Assembly (NCBI GenBank): GCA_013336025.1
Contig: JAAXUM010000101.1
Location: 1 to 6,713, forward strand
Direction: 5' to 3'
Source: Chlorobiaceae bacterium
GTDB taxonomy: Bacteria; Bacteroidota; Chlorobiia; Chlorobiales; Chlorobiaceae
DNA length: 6,713 bases
Notes under the pieces: model-generated
Seen by the model: the letters and a program-made list of their open reading frames with translations, nothing else
The model's database searches: none
What the model was told of the DNA's origin: nothing
Shown: positions 1-6,713 of the stretch, piece by piece
Layout: every line of letters starts with the position of its first letter
How positions within the stretch are numbered: position 1 is the first letter of the stretch
Position numbers and translations under genes: made by a program

Positions 1-420
1 ATTGTTCTGTGTAAATGATTTTGATAAGGTCGATTATGATGCTGTTTAAATTTTCTTATTAGTGTTTTATTGTCATGCATTAGATTGAGTGGCGATTATA
101 TGGCTGTGTTGTATTGTTGAATATCCGTTGAGTGGTTTTGCTTTTTTATTGTGGATTAGTTATTGGTAAGTGTCTGCTTATATCTTGTTTATACTTGTGG
201 TTGTCATGGTTGGGATCTTTGCGGTCTGACGGGATTTATTGATGGCTTAAGGGAACTTGCTGAAGCTGTAAATAGCGTATCAATGGTGTTGTCTTTGACG
301 TTTATTGCGAGTTCCTTTTCAGAGAATGTTTTTTGTGTTTTTGTCTTTAGGCAGGTAAACTGTAAGTTCAGTGAAATGTTTACGTTTCAGGTTTCTCTTA
401 CCATTTAATAGTTGATATCA
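1..420. other. T/G-rich region with no convincing gene, upstream of the S41 protease
   Basis: This stretch holds no gene I can support. It is visibly biased on the plus strand: half of the first 60 bases are T and only 4 are C. All three plus-strand frames meet a stop within the first 50 bases, so any upstream plus-strand gene ends at or before base 49. One open frame at 163-408 begins with TTG, is rich in Cys, Val and Phe, and has no recognisable motif, so it is most likely chance. The region probably holds the promoter and leader of the protease gene. No promoter with both a good -35 and a good -10 at normal spacing stands out. The nearest -10-like hexamer, TTTAAT at 404-409, has only a poorly spaced TTTACG (379-384) in front of it. 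Confidence 0.55.
355..383 (+). repeat. Small inverted repeat upstream of the S41 protease
   Basis: GTAAAC at 355-360 is the reverse complement of GTTTAC at 378-383. Between them, CTG and CAG can pair as an inner stem, leaving an asymmetric bulge. It ends 37 bases before the proposed ATG at 421, a position where an operator or leader hairpin could sit. The stem is short and AT-rich in a low-complexity region, so it may be chance. Confidence 0.2.
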
Positions 421-2076
421 ATGTCTCGTGTTCTTACGGTTGTCATGATGATTGTTGTCCTTTCATTCGGAATATTTCTGGGCACCAGGATTAATACGGG
501 GCATGAGCAGGCACCTGGATCGCTGAAAAAAATGTATGAAGCATACGGCCTGATCCGTGAACTTTATGTGGATGAGGTGCAGGGGGATAGTCTTGTGACC
601 TCTTCGATAAAGGGGATGGTGGACTATCTTGATCCTCATTCCGTCTATCTTGAGCCTGAAAAGGTGGTCTACTCCCAGGCAGAACTTGAAGGTAATTTTG
701 ACGGGATTGGTATAGAGTTTGATGTTATCAGTGATACGCTTCTCGTTGTTTCGCCATTATCAGGAGGGCCGAGTGCTGCTGTCGGTATTGCAGCGGGCGA
801 CAGAATTCTGGCAATTGATTCAGTTTCTGCCATAGGAATTACACATCAGGAGGTTTTAAGAAAGTTAAGAGGTTCCAGAGGATCTCTTGTTCATTTACGG
901 GTATTCCGTCCTTTCAACAGGAAATATCTCGATTTCAAAATTACAAGAGGCAGGATTACAACATCATCTGTAGATGCAGCATTTGTTCTTCCTCATGGTA
1001 TAGGATATATCAGATTAAGCCGTTTTGCAGAAACAACTGCTGATGAGTTCCGTGCAGCTCTTGCAAGACTGAAAAAACAGGGGATGAAAAAGCTGCTTGT
1101 TGATTTAAGGGGAAATCCCGGTGGAATACTCGATCAGGCAGTAAGTGTTGCGGATGAGTTTCTTCCGAAAGGGAAGATGATTGTCTATACAAAGAGTGTC
1201 AAGAACAGTGTTGAGGATGCTCAATACCTCGCAACTTCGAATGGCGGTTTTGAAACGGGAGAGGTTATTCTGCTTGTTGACAGAGGGAGCGCTTCGGCTT
1301 CTGAAATTCTTGCAGGAGCACTTCAGGATAACAGGCGGGCGCTTGTGCTCGGCGAATTGACTTTTGGCAAGGGTCTTGTGCAGAGGCAGTACCCGTTTAA
1401 AGACGGCTCAGCGCTTCGTCTCACTGTCTCTCGTTACTATACGCCCTCGGGGAGGCAGATACAACGACACTATAAAAAGGGTGTTGACGGGCGTGAATCG
1501 TATTACAATGAAGCGATGACAAGCCTCACTCCGCAGAAACTGTTTGCAGACAATGATAGTTTATTATATCTAAAAAATAACGATATTTCTGTGTACAGAA
1601 CCGGCGGGTATCGTGCATTGCTGTCAAAAGCTGCTCCGAAAAGTGGTGAGGCCAAAAGTGTTGCTGCTCTGAGGAATGCAGGAGGAATTGTTCCCGATTA
1701 CTGGGTAACGGGTAAGCCTTATTCCGATTTATATCAGGAACTGTATCGTACAGGCTCTTTTGATGATCTTGCTCAACGAGTGCTTGACAACCCTGAAAGT
1801 TCTGTTCAGCAATACCGGAAATCAATGGAGCGGTTTCTTACTGAATACTCGGAAGACAGCAGGCTTGAGTCGCTTGTCAGGAAAACCTGTGAGGCTAAAA
1901 AAATACGATTTGACCAGTCAGGGTTTCATCTTGACCGCAGAAACATTGCTCTTGCAATAAAAGCAAGGATTGCCCATCAGCTTTTCGGGGCTGAAGCACA
2001 GATTATGGTATATGTTGTTCAATCAGATCCTCTTGTGAATTTTTCTTCTCAAGTTCCGGTTACTCTTGTGCGCTGA
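421..2076 (+). CDS. S41-family carboxyl-terminal processing protease (CtpA/Prc type)
   Basis: Serine protease expected to act in the periplasm on C-terminal ends of envelope proteins. Residue numbers here count from a TTG at 412; I prefer the ATG at 421 (551 aa). Residues 7-24 form a single hydrophobic segment, an uncleaved anchor or signal peptide. A PDZ domain covers about 88-165, with the ligand-loop motif GIGIEF at 98-103. The protease core follows, with LRGNPGG at 232-238 and the GSASASE block at 292-298. Catalytic Ser295 and Lys320 (in TFGKG) lie 25 residues apart, as in E. coli Prc, with Gln324 four residues later. A basic, helical-looking tail of about 110 residues follows the VPDYWV segment (428-433), as in Bacteroidetes/Chlorobi members. 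The stretch before GGIVPD is longer than I expect. No Shine-Dalgarno sequence is seen at either start. The START genes follow on the same strand. The family call is firm; the substrate is unknown. Confidence 0.95.
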   Translation: MSRVLTVVMMIVVLSFGIFLGTRINTGHEQAPGSLKKMYEAYGLIRELYVDEVQGDSLVTSSIKGMVDYLDPHSVYLEPEKVVYSQAELEGNFDGIGIEFDVISDTLLVVSPLSGGPSAAVGIAAGDRILAIDSVSAIGITHQEVLRKLRGSRGSLVHLRVFRPFNRKYLDFKITRGRITTSSVDAAFVLPHGIGYIRLSRFAETTADEFRAALARLKKQGMKKLLVDLRGNPGGILDQAVSVADEFLPKGKMIVYTKSVKNSVEDAQYLATSNGGFETGEVILLVDRGSASASEILAGALQDNRRALVLGELTFGKGLVQRQYPFKDGSALRLTVSRYYTPSGRQIQRHYKKGVDGRESYYNEAMTSLTPQKLFADNDSLLYLKNNDISVYRTGGYRALLSKAAPKSGEAKSVAALRNAGGIVPDYWVTGKPYSDLYQELYRTGSFDDLAQRVLDNPESSVQQYRKSMERFLTEYSEDSRLESLVRKTCEAKKIRFDQSGFHLDRRNIALAIKARIAHQLFGAEAQIMVYVVQSDPLVNFSSQVPVTLVR

Positions 2077-2122
2077 TCAGGTTGCGGCCTTTCATTTTTC
2101 TCAATCAAAACTATGGCATGCT

Positions 2123-2779
2123 ATGTCTCTGCTTGAAAAAATCAGTACATCGACTTGTGCGCTTCGTCTTAAAAATGATTGGTTGAAGATTTTTACCTGT
2201 CCGGTTCCATCTTCAGATTTTCTCTCTTTTGTCGGCGTTGCAACGATGGATGCTCCCCAGCATGCCGTTCTTGCGCTGCTGTATGATATCGAAGTTGCCA
2301 CCCAGTGGGTTTGGAAAACAAGAGAGATGAAAGTTCTCAAAGAGTTGTCTGAAGATGAAGGGCGAATTGTCTATCAGCTTGTCAGTGCACCCTGGCCTGT
2401 TTCGGACAGGGAGATTATTACACTATCACAGGGCTATATCGATCCTGAGACATCTGAAGTTTTCATTAAACTTGAGTGCAAACCCGATTACCTGCCCTTA
2501 AACGATAAATACGTCAGGGTTCCCCAGCTTGAAGGGGCATGGAATATCATTCCGCTCTCTGAAAATCAGTGCAGGGTGGTTTTCAGGCTTCATATAGAAC
2601 CGGGTGGTGAAATCCCTGCCTGGCTTGCCAATATCGCCGTTATTGATACCCCGTTTCATACCATGAACAATATGCGGGAGTGGGTGAAGAAAGAGAAATA
2701 TCAGAATCCCGTGGATGCTCCGTTCAAAAAATCCTCCAAGGATGTTATCAAGCAATACGATCAGTTCATAACTGAGTAA
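2123..2779 (+). CDS. START-domain lipid-binding protein, first of a tandem pair
   Basis: A 218-residue soluble protein with no signal peptide or membrane segment, probably cytoplasmic. It resembles the START (StAR-related lipid transfer) helix-grip fold, which encloses a hydrophobic ligand. Marks of the family visible here are a Trp-rich middle helix region ([11 protein letters not shown]), the [10 protein letters not shown] segment, the KPDYLPL strand, the EGAWNIIPL strand, and a late [14 protein letters not shown] stretch leading into the C-terminal helix ([14 protein letters not shown]). The next gene shares these blocks in the same order. The start is uncertain. A TTG at 2066 would add 19 residues and overlap the protease gene by 11 bp. 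The ATG at 2123 gives a length matching the paralogue and leaves a 46-bp gap, so I prefer it. Neither has a clear ribosome binding site. The ligand is unknown; sterol, hopanoid, carotenoid or fatty acid are possibilities, not deductions. Confidence 0.85.
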   Translation: MSLLEKISTSTCALRLKNDWLKIFTCPVPSSDFLSFVGVATMDAPQHAVLALLYDIEVATQWVWKTREMKVLKELSEDEGRIVYQLVSAPWPVSDREIITLSQGYIDPETSEVFIKLECKPDYLPLNDKYVRVPQLEGAWNIIPLSENQCRVVFRLHIEPGGEIPAWLANIAVIDTPFHTMNNMREWVKKEKYQNPVDAPFKKSSKDVIKQYDQFITE

Positions 2780-2801
2780 ACAAAGGGAACGTGGTGAGGC
2801 A

Positions 2802-2816
2802 TTTTATCATATAAAA
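2802..2816. repeat. Short AT palindrome between the two START genes
   Basis: TTTTAT at 2802-2807 and ATAAAA at 2811-2816 form a perfect 6-bp inverted repeat around CAT. It lies in the 49-bp gap between the START genes, 12 bases before the second ATG. It could be part of an internal promoter (TATCAT at 2805-2810 is -10-like, with no clear -35) or simply an AT-rich spacer. Low weight. Confidence 0.15.
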
Positions 2817-2828
2817 CAAGCATCAGGT

Positions 2829-3467
2829 ATGGATGTACAGTCGGCTCTTAATGTGAACTGGGAGTTTCGTGTAGAACATAAAGGAATCAGGATTTTTTCA
2901 TCGAAAGTTCGCGGTTCCGATATTCTCGGGTTTAAAGGTGAGACGGAATTTCCCGTTACCTTTAAAAAACTGATAAGCCTGTTTTATGATACAGCCAGCT
3001 ATCATCGCTGGGTTCACCAGTTGGCAGGAATGGATATACTGGAAAAAAAAGACTGTCTTGAGTACGTTGTACGTCAGGTTATCAATGCTCCCTGGCCGCT
3101 TCCAAAACGTGAAATGATTGTGCGTACCGGATTGGAATCCGCCGGTGAGAATGCCGTTGCGATTACCATGACCTCGGAGCCGGACTATCTGCCGCTTACC
3201 CCTGGTTATCACCGAGTAAGGCATGCACGGGGAGTATGGATTTTTTCACCGGTAGATCACGGCCGCGTGCATATTTCTTTTGTCATGCATGTGGATCCCG
3301 GAAAAGATGTTCCCTCACCGGTCAGCAATACAGCCATGTTCGAGGTTCCGTTTTATTCGTTGCAGAATATGAGATCCCTGATTACTGACAGTAGCTATAA
3401 TCCGCCATATCCTGCTGAGATTGAAAACCACCTCTGCATTATCGAAGATATTCCTGACAAGCCCTGA
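2829..3467 (+). CDS. START-domain lipid-binding protein, second of a tandem pair
   Basis: A 212-residue soluble protein without signal peptide or membrane segment, homologous to its upstream neighbour. Matching blocks in order are the [15 protein letters not shown] region, the [10 protein letters not shown] segment, the EPDYLPL strand, RGVWIFSPV, and [14 protein letters not shown] leading to [10 protein letters not shown] near the C terminus. These fit a START/SRPBCC helix-grip fold with an internal hydrophobic pocket. The ATG at 2829 follows a weak CAGG element and aligns with the upstream paralogue, so the start looks sound. The sequences differ through most of the length, so the duplication is old or the copies have diverged in ligand. 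The last 29 bases overlap the 3' end of the convergent heptose kinase gene, and no hairpin terminator is visible there. Its transcript probably starts with the protease or the first START gene. The ligand is unknown. Confidence 0.85.
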   Translation: MDVQSALNVNWEFRVEHKGIRIFSSKVRGSDILGFKGETEFPVTFKKLISLFYDTASYHRWVHQLAGMDILEKKDCLEYVVRQVINAPWPLPKREMIVRTGLESAGENAVAITMTSEPDYLPLTPGYHRVRHARGVWIFSPVDHGRVHISFVMHVDPGKDVPSPVSNTAMFEVPFYSLQNMRSLITDSSYNPPYPAEIENHLCIIEDIPDKP

Positions 3468-4422
3468 GCAGTTTATCCGGTTTGACAGGAACAGCTCCAA
3501 CCTCCTGGCAGACTGATCCTGCGGCAAGATTGGCGATTGCAGCGCTGGTTTCGATATCGAGGCCAGCAGCTGAACCCAGAGCCAGCACGCTGATTACCGT
3601 ATCTCCGGCACCGGATACATCGGATACTTCAAGGGATGTTGCCGGAATATGAGTGAATTTGCCATTGTAGATCGTCATTCCTTTTTCACTTCTTGTTACG
3701 ACAACCGCCCTGGCGTTCAGCTTTTCCTGGAGCAACATGCACGCATCCTCAATTTCCCTGTCATTGTTATGAAGGACAATGCCCAGTGAAGAGGCCATTT
3801 CAGAAAGGTTTGGCTTGAAAACGCTGCAGTTCTGATACGAAAAGAAACCTTTAAGTTTAGGATCGACAAGGACGGGGGTATTGTTTTTTTCTGCGATTCT
3901 GATAACATTCTGAACAATACTCTCCGTCAGAAGACCCTTGTTATAATCTTCGAGAATCACAGCGTCAATGTTGTCGGCAATATGTTGAAAACGTTCAAGG
4001 ACTGCATTTTCAATATCCTGATCCACATCTTTTTTACTCTCATAATCCACGCGGGTTATGTGATGGCTTTGCGAGAGGATTCTTGTTTTGCTTGTTGTGG
4101 GTCTTGACGCATCCGGAACGAGAAAGTCAACGGAAAGGTGCAGATTCTGGCAGAGGTCTGCAAGAATTTCCCTGTCGGCATCAGCACCGGTAACCCCGAT
4201 CAGGATGGTTTCTGCACCAAGAGAAAGGGTGTTGAGCGCTACGTTTGCCGCTCCGCCAAGTCGATGATCCTCATGCGTTACCTCAACAACAGGAACCGGA
4301 TACTCCGGAGAGATTCTTGAAACATGACCGAAAATGTATTTATCGAGCATGATATCACCGATAACGGCTACGCGCTGCTTCTTGAACGAATCAAGTATCT
4401 GTTTTATGGAGAGTGCGGACAT
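3439..4422 (-). CDS. hldA: D-glycero-beta-D-manno-heptose-7-phosphate kinase (HldA-type, PfkB family)
   Basis: Cytoplasmic kinase that phosphorylates D-glycero-D-manno-heptose 7-phosphate at C1 using ATP, on the way to ADP-heptose for the lipopolysaccharide inner core. From the ATG at 4422 it has 327 residues. [12 protein letters not shown] (18-29) and [12 protein letters not shown] (35-46) match the N terminus of E. coli Hld[11 protein letters not shown] (55-64) is the sugar-binding PfkB signature. [11 protein letters not shown] (107-117), ILEDYNKG (156-163), LVDPK (185-189) and KPNLSE (203-208) follow. DVSGAGD (268-274) holds the anion hole and catalytic base Asp274. The protein ends where the kinase domain ends, so the adenylyltransferase half of the bifunctional HldE (about 477 residues) is missing and must be encoded elsewhere. 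A TTG at 4473 would add 17 residues that do not resemble the family. It diverges from ffh and overlaps the convergent START gene by 29 bp. Confidence 0.93.
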   Translation of the reverse strand: MSALSIKQILDSFKKQRVAVIGDIMLDKYIFGHVSRISPEYPVPVVEVTHEDHRLGGAANVALNTLSLGAETILIGVTGADADREILADLCQNLHLSVDFLVPDASRPTTSKTRILSQSHHITRVDYESKKDVDQDIENAVLERFQHIADNIDAVILEDYNKGLLTESIVQNVIRIAEKNNTPVLVDPKLKGFFSYQNCSVFKPNLSEMASSLGIVLHNNDREIEDACMLLQEKLNARAVVVTRSEKGMTIYNGKFTHIPATSLEVSDVSGAGDTVISVLALGSAAGLDIETSAAIANLAAGSVCQEVGAVPVKPDKLLRACQEYLR

Positions 4423-4479
4423 ACTGTTTTTTAGTGACGGTATTTTTGCAGAGGGAAGAATACTACCCGACAAAAAAAG

Positions 4480-4548
4480 AAAAAATAGGATAAAAACCTG
4501 ATATGCTCTCAGATGACAAGACTCAGGTTTTATTTTTCCCTATTTTTT
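4480..4548. repeat. Large imperfect inverted repeat between hldA and ffh, terminator-like in both directions
   Basis: The left arm (4480-4501) and right arm (4523-4548) are reverse complements in two blocks: AAAAAATAGG (4480-4489) with CCTATTTTTT (4539-4548), and AAAACCTGA (4493-4501) with TCAGGTTTT (4523-4531). Unequal AT spacers separate the blocks and the loop is 21 bases (4502-4522). T-runs follow the stem on both strands, giving the look of a bidirectional intrinsic terminator. However, it lies upstream of two divergent genes, where a terminator would normally not be needed. The left CTGA (4498-4501) could also pair with TCAG at 4509-4512, so two exclusive hairpins are possible. It could be an operator, a leader structure or the remnant of a small transcript. 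Confidence 0.5.
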
Positions 4549-4550
4549 AT

Positions 4551-4556
4551 TATAAT
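4551..4556 (+). promoter_or_regulatory. Candidate -10 element (TATAAT) for ffh
   Basis: A perfect TATAAT lies 44 bases before the ffh ATG, which would put transcription start near 4563 and give a leader of about 38 bases. No good -35 is present: with 16-18 bp spacing the hexamers are T-rich (such as TTTTAT at 4528) and fall inside the right arm of the inverted repeat. The region is very AT-rich, so the hexamer could be chance, but its position is right for the ffh-rpsP-rimM operon. Confidence 0.4.
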
Positions 4557-4581
4557 TAAAGCTAATCATTTTTAAGCTTTA
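4557..4581 (+). repeat. Small hairpin in the ffh leader
   Basis: TAAAGCT at 4557-4563 and AGCTTTA at 4575-4581 form a perfect 7-bp stem around an 11-base loop, ending 19 bases before the ffh ATG. It is AU-rich and weak as RNA. It could affect translation or be a protein-binding palindrome; no family of leader element is recognised. Confidence 0.25.
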
Positions 4582-4600
4582 TCTTGAAAAGCAAAAAGCA

Positions 4601-5950
4601 ATGTTTGATAATTTAAGTGATAAATTAGAGGCTGCCTTTAAGAAACTTGCAGGGCAGGCGACGATCAACGAGATCAATATTGGTATTGCGATGCGCGATA
4701 TCAAGCGTGCACTGCTCAATGCTGACGTGAATTACAAGGTAGCAAAGAAGCTTGTTGACGATATCAGGGAGAAATCCCTTGGCGAGCAGGTACTCAAGAG
4801 CGTTTCGCCTGCCCAGATGATTGTCAAGATTGTCAACGATGAGTTGACCGATCTTATGGGTGGTGAAAACCAGCCGCTGAACCTTTCTCCCAAAAAGCTT
4901 CCGGCTATTATCATGGTCGCTGGTTTACAGGGTTCAGGAAAAACGACATTCTGCGCAAAGCTGGCCAAACGTCTCAAAAAGAACGGTAAAAATCCAATGC
5001 TTGTCGCTGCCGATGTCTATCGGCCAGCCGCAGTTGACCAGCTTAAGACGCTTGGAGAACAGGTTGATGTTCCCGTCTTTTCCATAGATGAGCAGGATGC
5101 GATGAAGGCCGCGGTGAAGGGTCTTGAAGCAGCCCGTCTTGCTGCAAAGGATGTTGTTATCATCGATACGGCAGGACGTTTACAGATAGATGAAAAAATG
5201 ATGGCTGAGGCTGAGGCTCTGAAGCATGCGCTCAAGCCTGATGAGTTGTTGTTTGTCGTTGATTCCATGATGGGTCAGGAAGCGGTCAATACAGCCAAGG
5301 CTTTTAATGACAGGCTCGATTTTGATGGTGTTGTGCTCACCAAGCTCGATGGTGATGCAAGGGGTGGTGCAGCGCTCTCCATAAGGCAGGTAGTCGAGAA
5401 GCCGATAAAATTCATCAGCGTTGGTGAAAAAGTCGATGACCTTGATCTTTTTTATCCCGAACGTATGGCCCAGCGAATTCTCGGCATGGGTGATATTGTC
5501 AGTTTTGTTGAAAAAGCGCAGGAGACGCTGGATCTTGAGAAGACACTCGAGATGCAGAAGAAACTGATGAAAAACGAGTTTGATCTCAACGACTTTTTCG
5601 ATCAGCTCCAGCAGCTTAAAAAAATGGGTTCGATTCAGGGTCTTATCTCCATGGTACCGGGACTGAACAAAATGGTTCCCAAGCAGGAAATAGAAAACCT
5701 TGATTTCAAGCCGATTGAGGCGATGATCAACTCCATGACAAAACAGGAAAAAACAAATCCTGAAATAATCAATGGCAGTCGGAGACAGAGAATTGCAAAA
5801 GGAAGCGGCACGAGGGTTCAGGAGGTCAACATGCTGCTCAAGCAGTTTGGAGAGATGAAAAAAATGATGCGTTCGGTCACAAAACTGTCGCAATCAGGAA
5901 GAAAGATCACCTCACAGAATCTTGCACTTGACAAGTTTCTAAAACGTTAA
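4601..5950 (+). CDS. ffh: Signal recognition particle protein Ffh (SRP54 GTPase)
   Basis: GTPase that, with 4.5S RNA, binds signal sequences of nascent membrane and secreted proteins and delivers ribosomes to the receptor FtsY at the membrane. At 449 residues it is full length. The helical N domain is about 1-95. The G domain is about 100-295, with the P-loop GLQGSGKT (108-115), [12 protein letters not shown] (137-148), DTAGR (189-193) and [10 protein letters not shown] (247-256). The M domain fills about 300-449, with MVPGLNKM (351-358) and the RNA-binding helix-turn-helix [11 protein letters not shown] (393-403) followed by a Met-rich helix. It starts with an ATG that matches the family N terminus, although only an A-rich stretch stands in for a Shine-Dalgarno sequence. 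It heads a cluster with rpsP (39-bp gap) and rimM, an arrangement common in bacteria. Nothing is missing or broken. Confidence 0.98.
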   Translation: MFDNLSDKLEAAFKKLAGQATINEINIGIAMRDIKRALLNADVNYKVAKKLVDDIREKSLGEQVLKSVSPAQMIVKIVNDELTDLMGGENQPLNLSPKKLPAIIMVAGLQGSGKTTFCAKLAKRLKKNGKNPMLVAADVYRPAAVDQLKTLGEQVDVPVFSIDEQDAMKAAVKGLEAARLAAKDVVIIDTAGRLQIDEKMMAEAEALKHALKPDELLFVVDSMMGQEAVNTAKAFNDRLDFDGVVLTKLDGDARGGAALSIRQVVEKPIKFISVGEKVDDLDLFYPERMAQRILGMGDIVSFVEKAQETLDLEKTLEMQKKLMKNEFDLNDFFDQLQQLKKMGSIQGLISMVPGLNKMVPKQEIENLDFKPIEAMINSMTKQEKTNPEIINGSRRQRIAKGSGTRVQEVNMLLKQFGEMKKMMRSVTKLSQSGRKITSQNLALDKFLKR

Positions 5951-5989
5951 ATTACCGTTATTGTTCACAACAACTAAACTATTGCAGCA

Positions 5990-6397
5990 TTGGTTAAGAT
6001 CAGATTGAAAAGAACAGGAAGAAAAAAATTGCCCATTTATCAGATTGTTGCTGCTGACGCACGCTCTCCGAGGGATGGGAAATTTCTTGAAGTTATCGGA
6101 CACTATCAGCCGACAGCCAAACCCCATGCGGTGACGATAAAAAAAGACCGTGTAGCATACTGGATGCAGACCGGTGCGCAACCGACCGATACTGTTCGCA
6201 GCCTTATTCGCTCAACGGGTCTTTTGTATGAATTGCGCCTGAAAAAAATGGGACGCAGCGAAGAAGAGATTGTTTCCGAGATGGAAAAATGGCAGGCGAA
6301 GCAAACGGAAAGACGCCATAAACGTCTGGTTGTGAAGTCCCGTCGTCGTCAGGCTAAAAAAGAAGCTGAGGGAAAAGCTGCCGGCGCTGAAGCCTGA
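5990..6397 (+). CDS. rpsP: 30S ribosomal protein S16
   Basis: Structural protein of the small ribosomal subunit that binds 16S rRNA and helps 30S assembly. The first 80 or so residues match S16: [16 protein letters not shown] at the N terminus, [21 protein letters not shown] (20-41, two joined blocks), then [12 protein letters not shown] and the helix around LIRSTGLL. The start codon is TTG at 5990. Upstream in the same frame a stop at 5975-5977 leaves no ATG or GTG, and the family N terminus fits this TTG exactly. A Shine-Dalgarno sequence is not apparent. At 135 residues it is longer than the usual 80-90. The extra tail is highly charged, first basic and helical ([20 protein letters not shown]), then Ala/Glu-rich, a style seen in Bacteroidetes/Chlorobi S16. 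It sits between ffh and rimM, its normal neighbours. Confidence 0.97.
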   Translation: MVKIRLKRTGRKKLPIYQIVAADARSPRDGKFLEVIGHYQPTAKPHAVTIKKDRVAYWMQTGAQPTDTVRSLIRSTGLLYELRLKKMGRSEEEIVSEMEKWQAKQTERRHKRLVVKSRRRQAKKEAEGKAAGAEA

Positions 6398-6404
6398 TCT
6401 TCGG

Positions 6405-6412
6405 CAGGGAGG
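6405..6412 (+). promoter_or_regulatory. Strong ribosome binding site for rimM
   Basis: CAGGGAGG ends 6 bases before the ATG at 6419, close to a full anti-16S match at good spacing. It is the only strong Shine-Dalgarno sequence in the window and fixes the rimM start. It lies in the 21-bp gap after the rpsP stop, fitting co-transcription. Confidence 0.7.
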
Positions 6413-6418
6413 CTTTTG

Positions 6419-6713
6419 ATGGATCTTTTTCTGACAGGCACGATACTGAAGCCGAAAGGGCTGAAGGGAGAACTGAAAGTGCTTCCTGTTACCGATTTTC
6501 CTGAGCTTTTTCTGTCACGTACAGGTTATCTTGCCGGAAAAAACGACAGAAGTGTTACACCCTTGACGGTTCAGAAAGCTTCGCTCAGCAAAGGATTTGC
6601 CTGGCTGTTTTTTGAAGGAGTTGATACCCTTGAAAAAGCCGAAAAGCTTTCCGGGATTCATCTGTTTGTGGAAGAGAAGGCGCTTGCCCGGCAACCGGCC
6701 GGGCGAGCCTACC
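6419..6713 (+). CDS. rimM: Ribosome maturation factor RimM, N-terminal part (runs off the window)
   Basis: Assembly factor that binds S19 in the 30S head and aids 16S rRNA processing and late subunit maturation. The window holds the first 98 codons plus one base; the frame is still open at the edge. The start of the protein, MDLFLTGTILKPKGLKGELKV, carries the family hallmark of a Gly-Leu-Lys-Gly-Glu turn in the first beta strands. The following residues fit the RimM N-terminal beta-barrel: TDFPELFL, then FAWLFFEGVDTLEKAEKLSG, where the run of charged residues after GVDT is typical. The C-terminal PRC-barrel domain would begin just past the edge. It follows rpsP by 21 bp with its own strong ribosome binding site. 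In many bacteria trmD and rplS come next. Confidence 0.93.
   Translation, partial: MDLFLTGTILKPKGLKGELKVLPVTDFPELFLSRTGYLAGKNDRSVTPLTVQKASLSKGFAWLFFEGVDTLEKAEKLSGIHLFVEEKALARQPAGRAY

Noticed and set aside
2..49. Possible C-terminal tail of an upstream gene in frame 2 (ends VNDFDKVDYDAV then TAA)
   Set aside because: Only 15 codons are visible and the surrounding base bias is non-coding in look. There is not enough to call a gene.
295..327. TTGACG at 295-300 as a -35 element for the protease gene
   Set aside because: No acceptable -10 hexamer lies 16-18 bp downstream.
163..408. Open frame of 81 codons on the plus strand starting with TTG
   Set aside because: It has no recognisable motif, an odd Cys/Val/Phe-rich composition that follows from the T/G bias, and no ribosome binding site. 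It is most likely chance.
2066..2122. TTG start that would extend the first START protein by 19 residues
   Set aside because: The extension has no counterpart in the paralogue, would overlap the protease gene, and lacks a ribosome binding site. ATG at 2123 fits better, though the TTG cannot be excluded.
4423..4473. TTG start that would extend the heptose kinase by 17 residues
   Set aside because: The added residues do not resemble the HldA/HldE N terminus, and the ATG at 4422 sits at the expected distance before the conserved [10 protein letters not shown] segment.
4474..4600. Possible 4.5S SRP RNA gene next to ffh
   Set aside because: The conserved SRP RNA loop sequence (GGAAG...AGCAG type) is absent, and the region is too AT-rich.
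5180..5893. Long minus-strand open frame of 237 codons inside ffh
   Set aside because: It is the antisense shadow of a strongly conserved gene. Its protein has no recognised motif and no independent signals.
1..6713. Mobile elements, CRISPR arrays, tRNA or rRNA genes, toxin-antitoxin or defence systems
   Set aside because: No transposase, regularly spaced repeats, cloverleaf, conserved rRNA segments or related proteins were seen by eye on either strand.

Overview
The gene content points to a green sulfur bacterium (Chlorobiaceae, for example Chlorobium, Pelodictyon or Prosthecochloris). This is inferred from protein style: an S41 protease with a long C-terminal tail, a bacterial START-domain pair, a stand-alone heptose-7-phosphate kinase, and an S16 protein with a TTG start and a long basic tail. 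It was not checked by a search. Only rimM has a strong Shine-Dalgarno sequence; most other starts have none or a weak one, and initiation from TTG is evident at rpsP.

Layout: (1) 1-420 is a T/G-rich, C-poor stretch without a convincing gene. (2) 421-3467 holds three plus-strand genes: a membrane-anchored periplasmic C-terminal processing protease (S41, CtpA/Prc family), then two divergent tandem paralogues with START-type lipid-binding folds. (3) 3439-4422 on the minus strand is a PfkB-family D-glycero-beta-D-manno-heptose-7-phosphate kinase (HldA-type, the first domain of HldE/RfaE). It converges on, and overlaps, the second START gene by 29 bp. (4) 4423-4600 is a divergent intergenic region with a large imperfect inverted repeat, a perfect TATAAT hexamer and a second small hairpin. 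(5) 4601-6713 is the start of the classic ffh-rpsP-rimM cluster (trmD and rplS usually follow); rimM runs off the right edge.

How the genes fit together: ffh, rpsP and rimM serve protein targeting and 30S ribosome assembly and are probably co-transcribed. The kinase serves inner-core lipopolysaccharide heptose synthesis. The protease acts in the cell envelope, and the START pair may bind a lipid or pigment. Their co-orientation with the protease suggests an operon, but the ligand and any link to the envelope are inference.

The window looks like ordinary chromosomal core sequence. I see no mobile element, CRISPR array, tRNA, rRNA or evident new defence system. The points most worth a second look are the tandem START pair and the symmetric inverted repeat between hldA and ffh.
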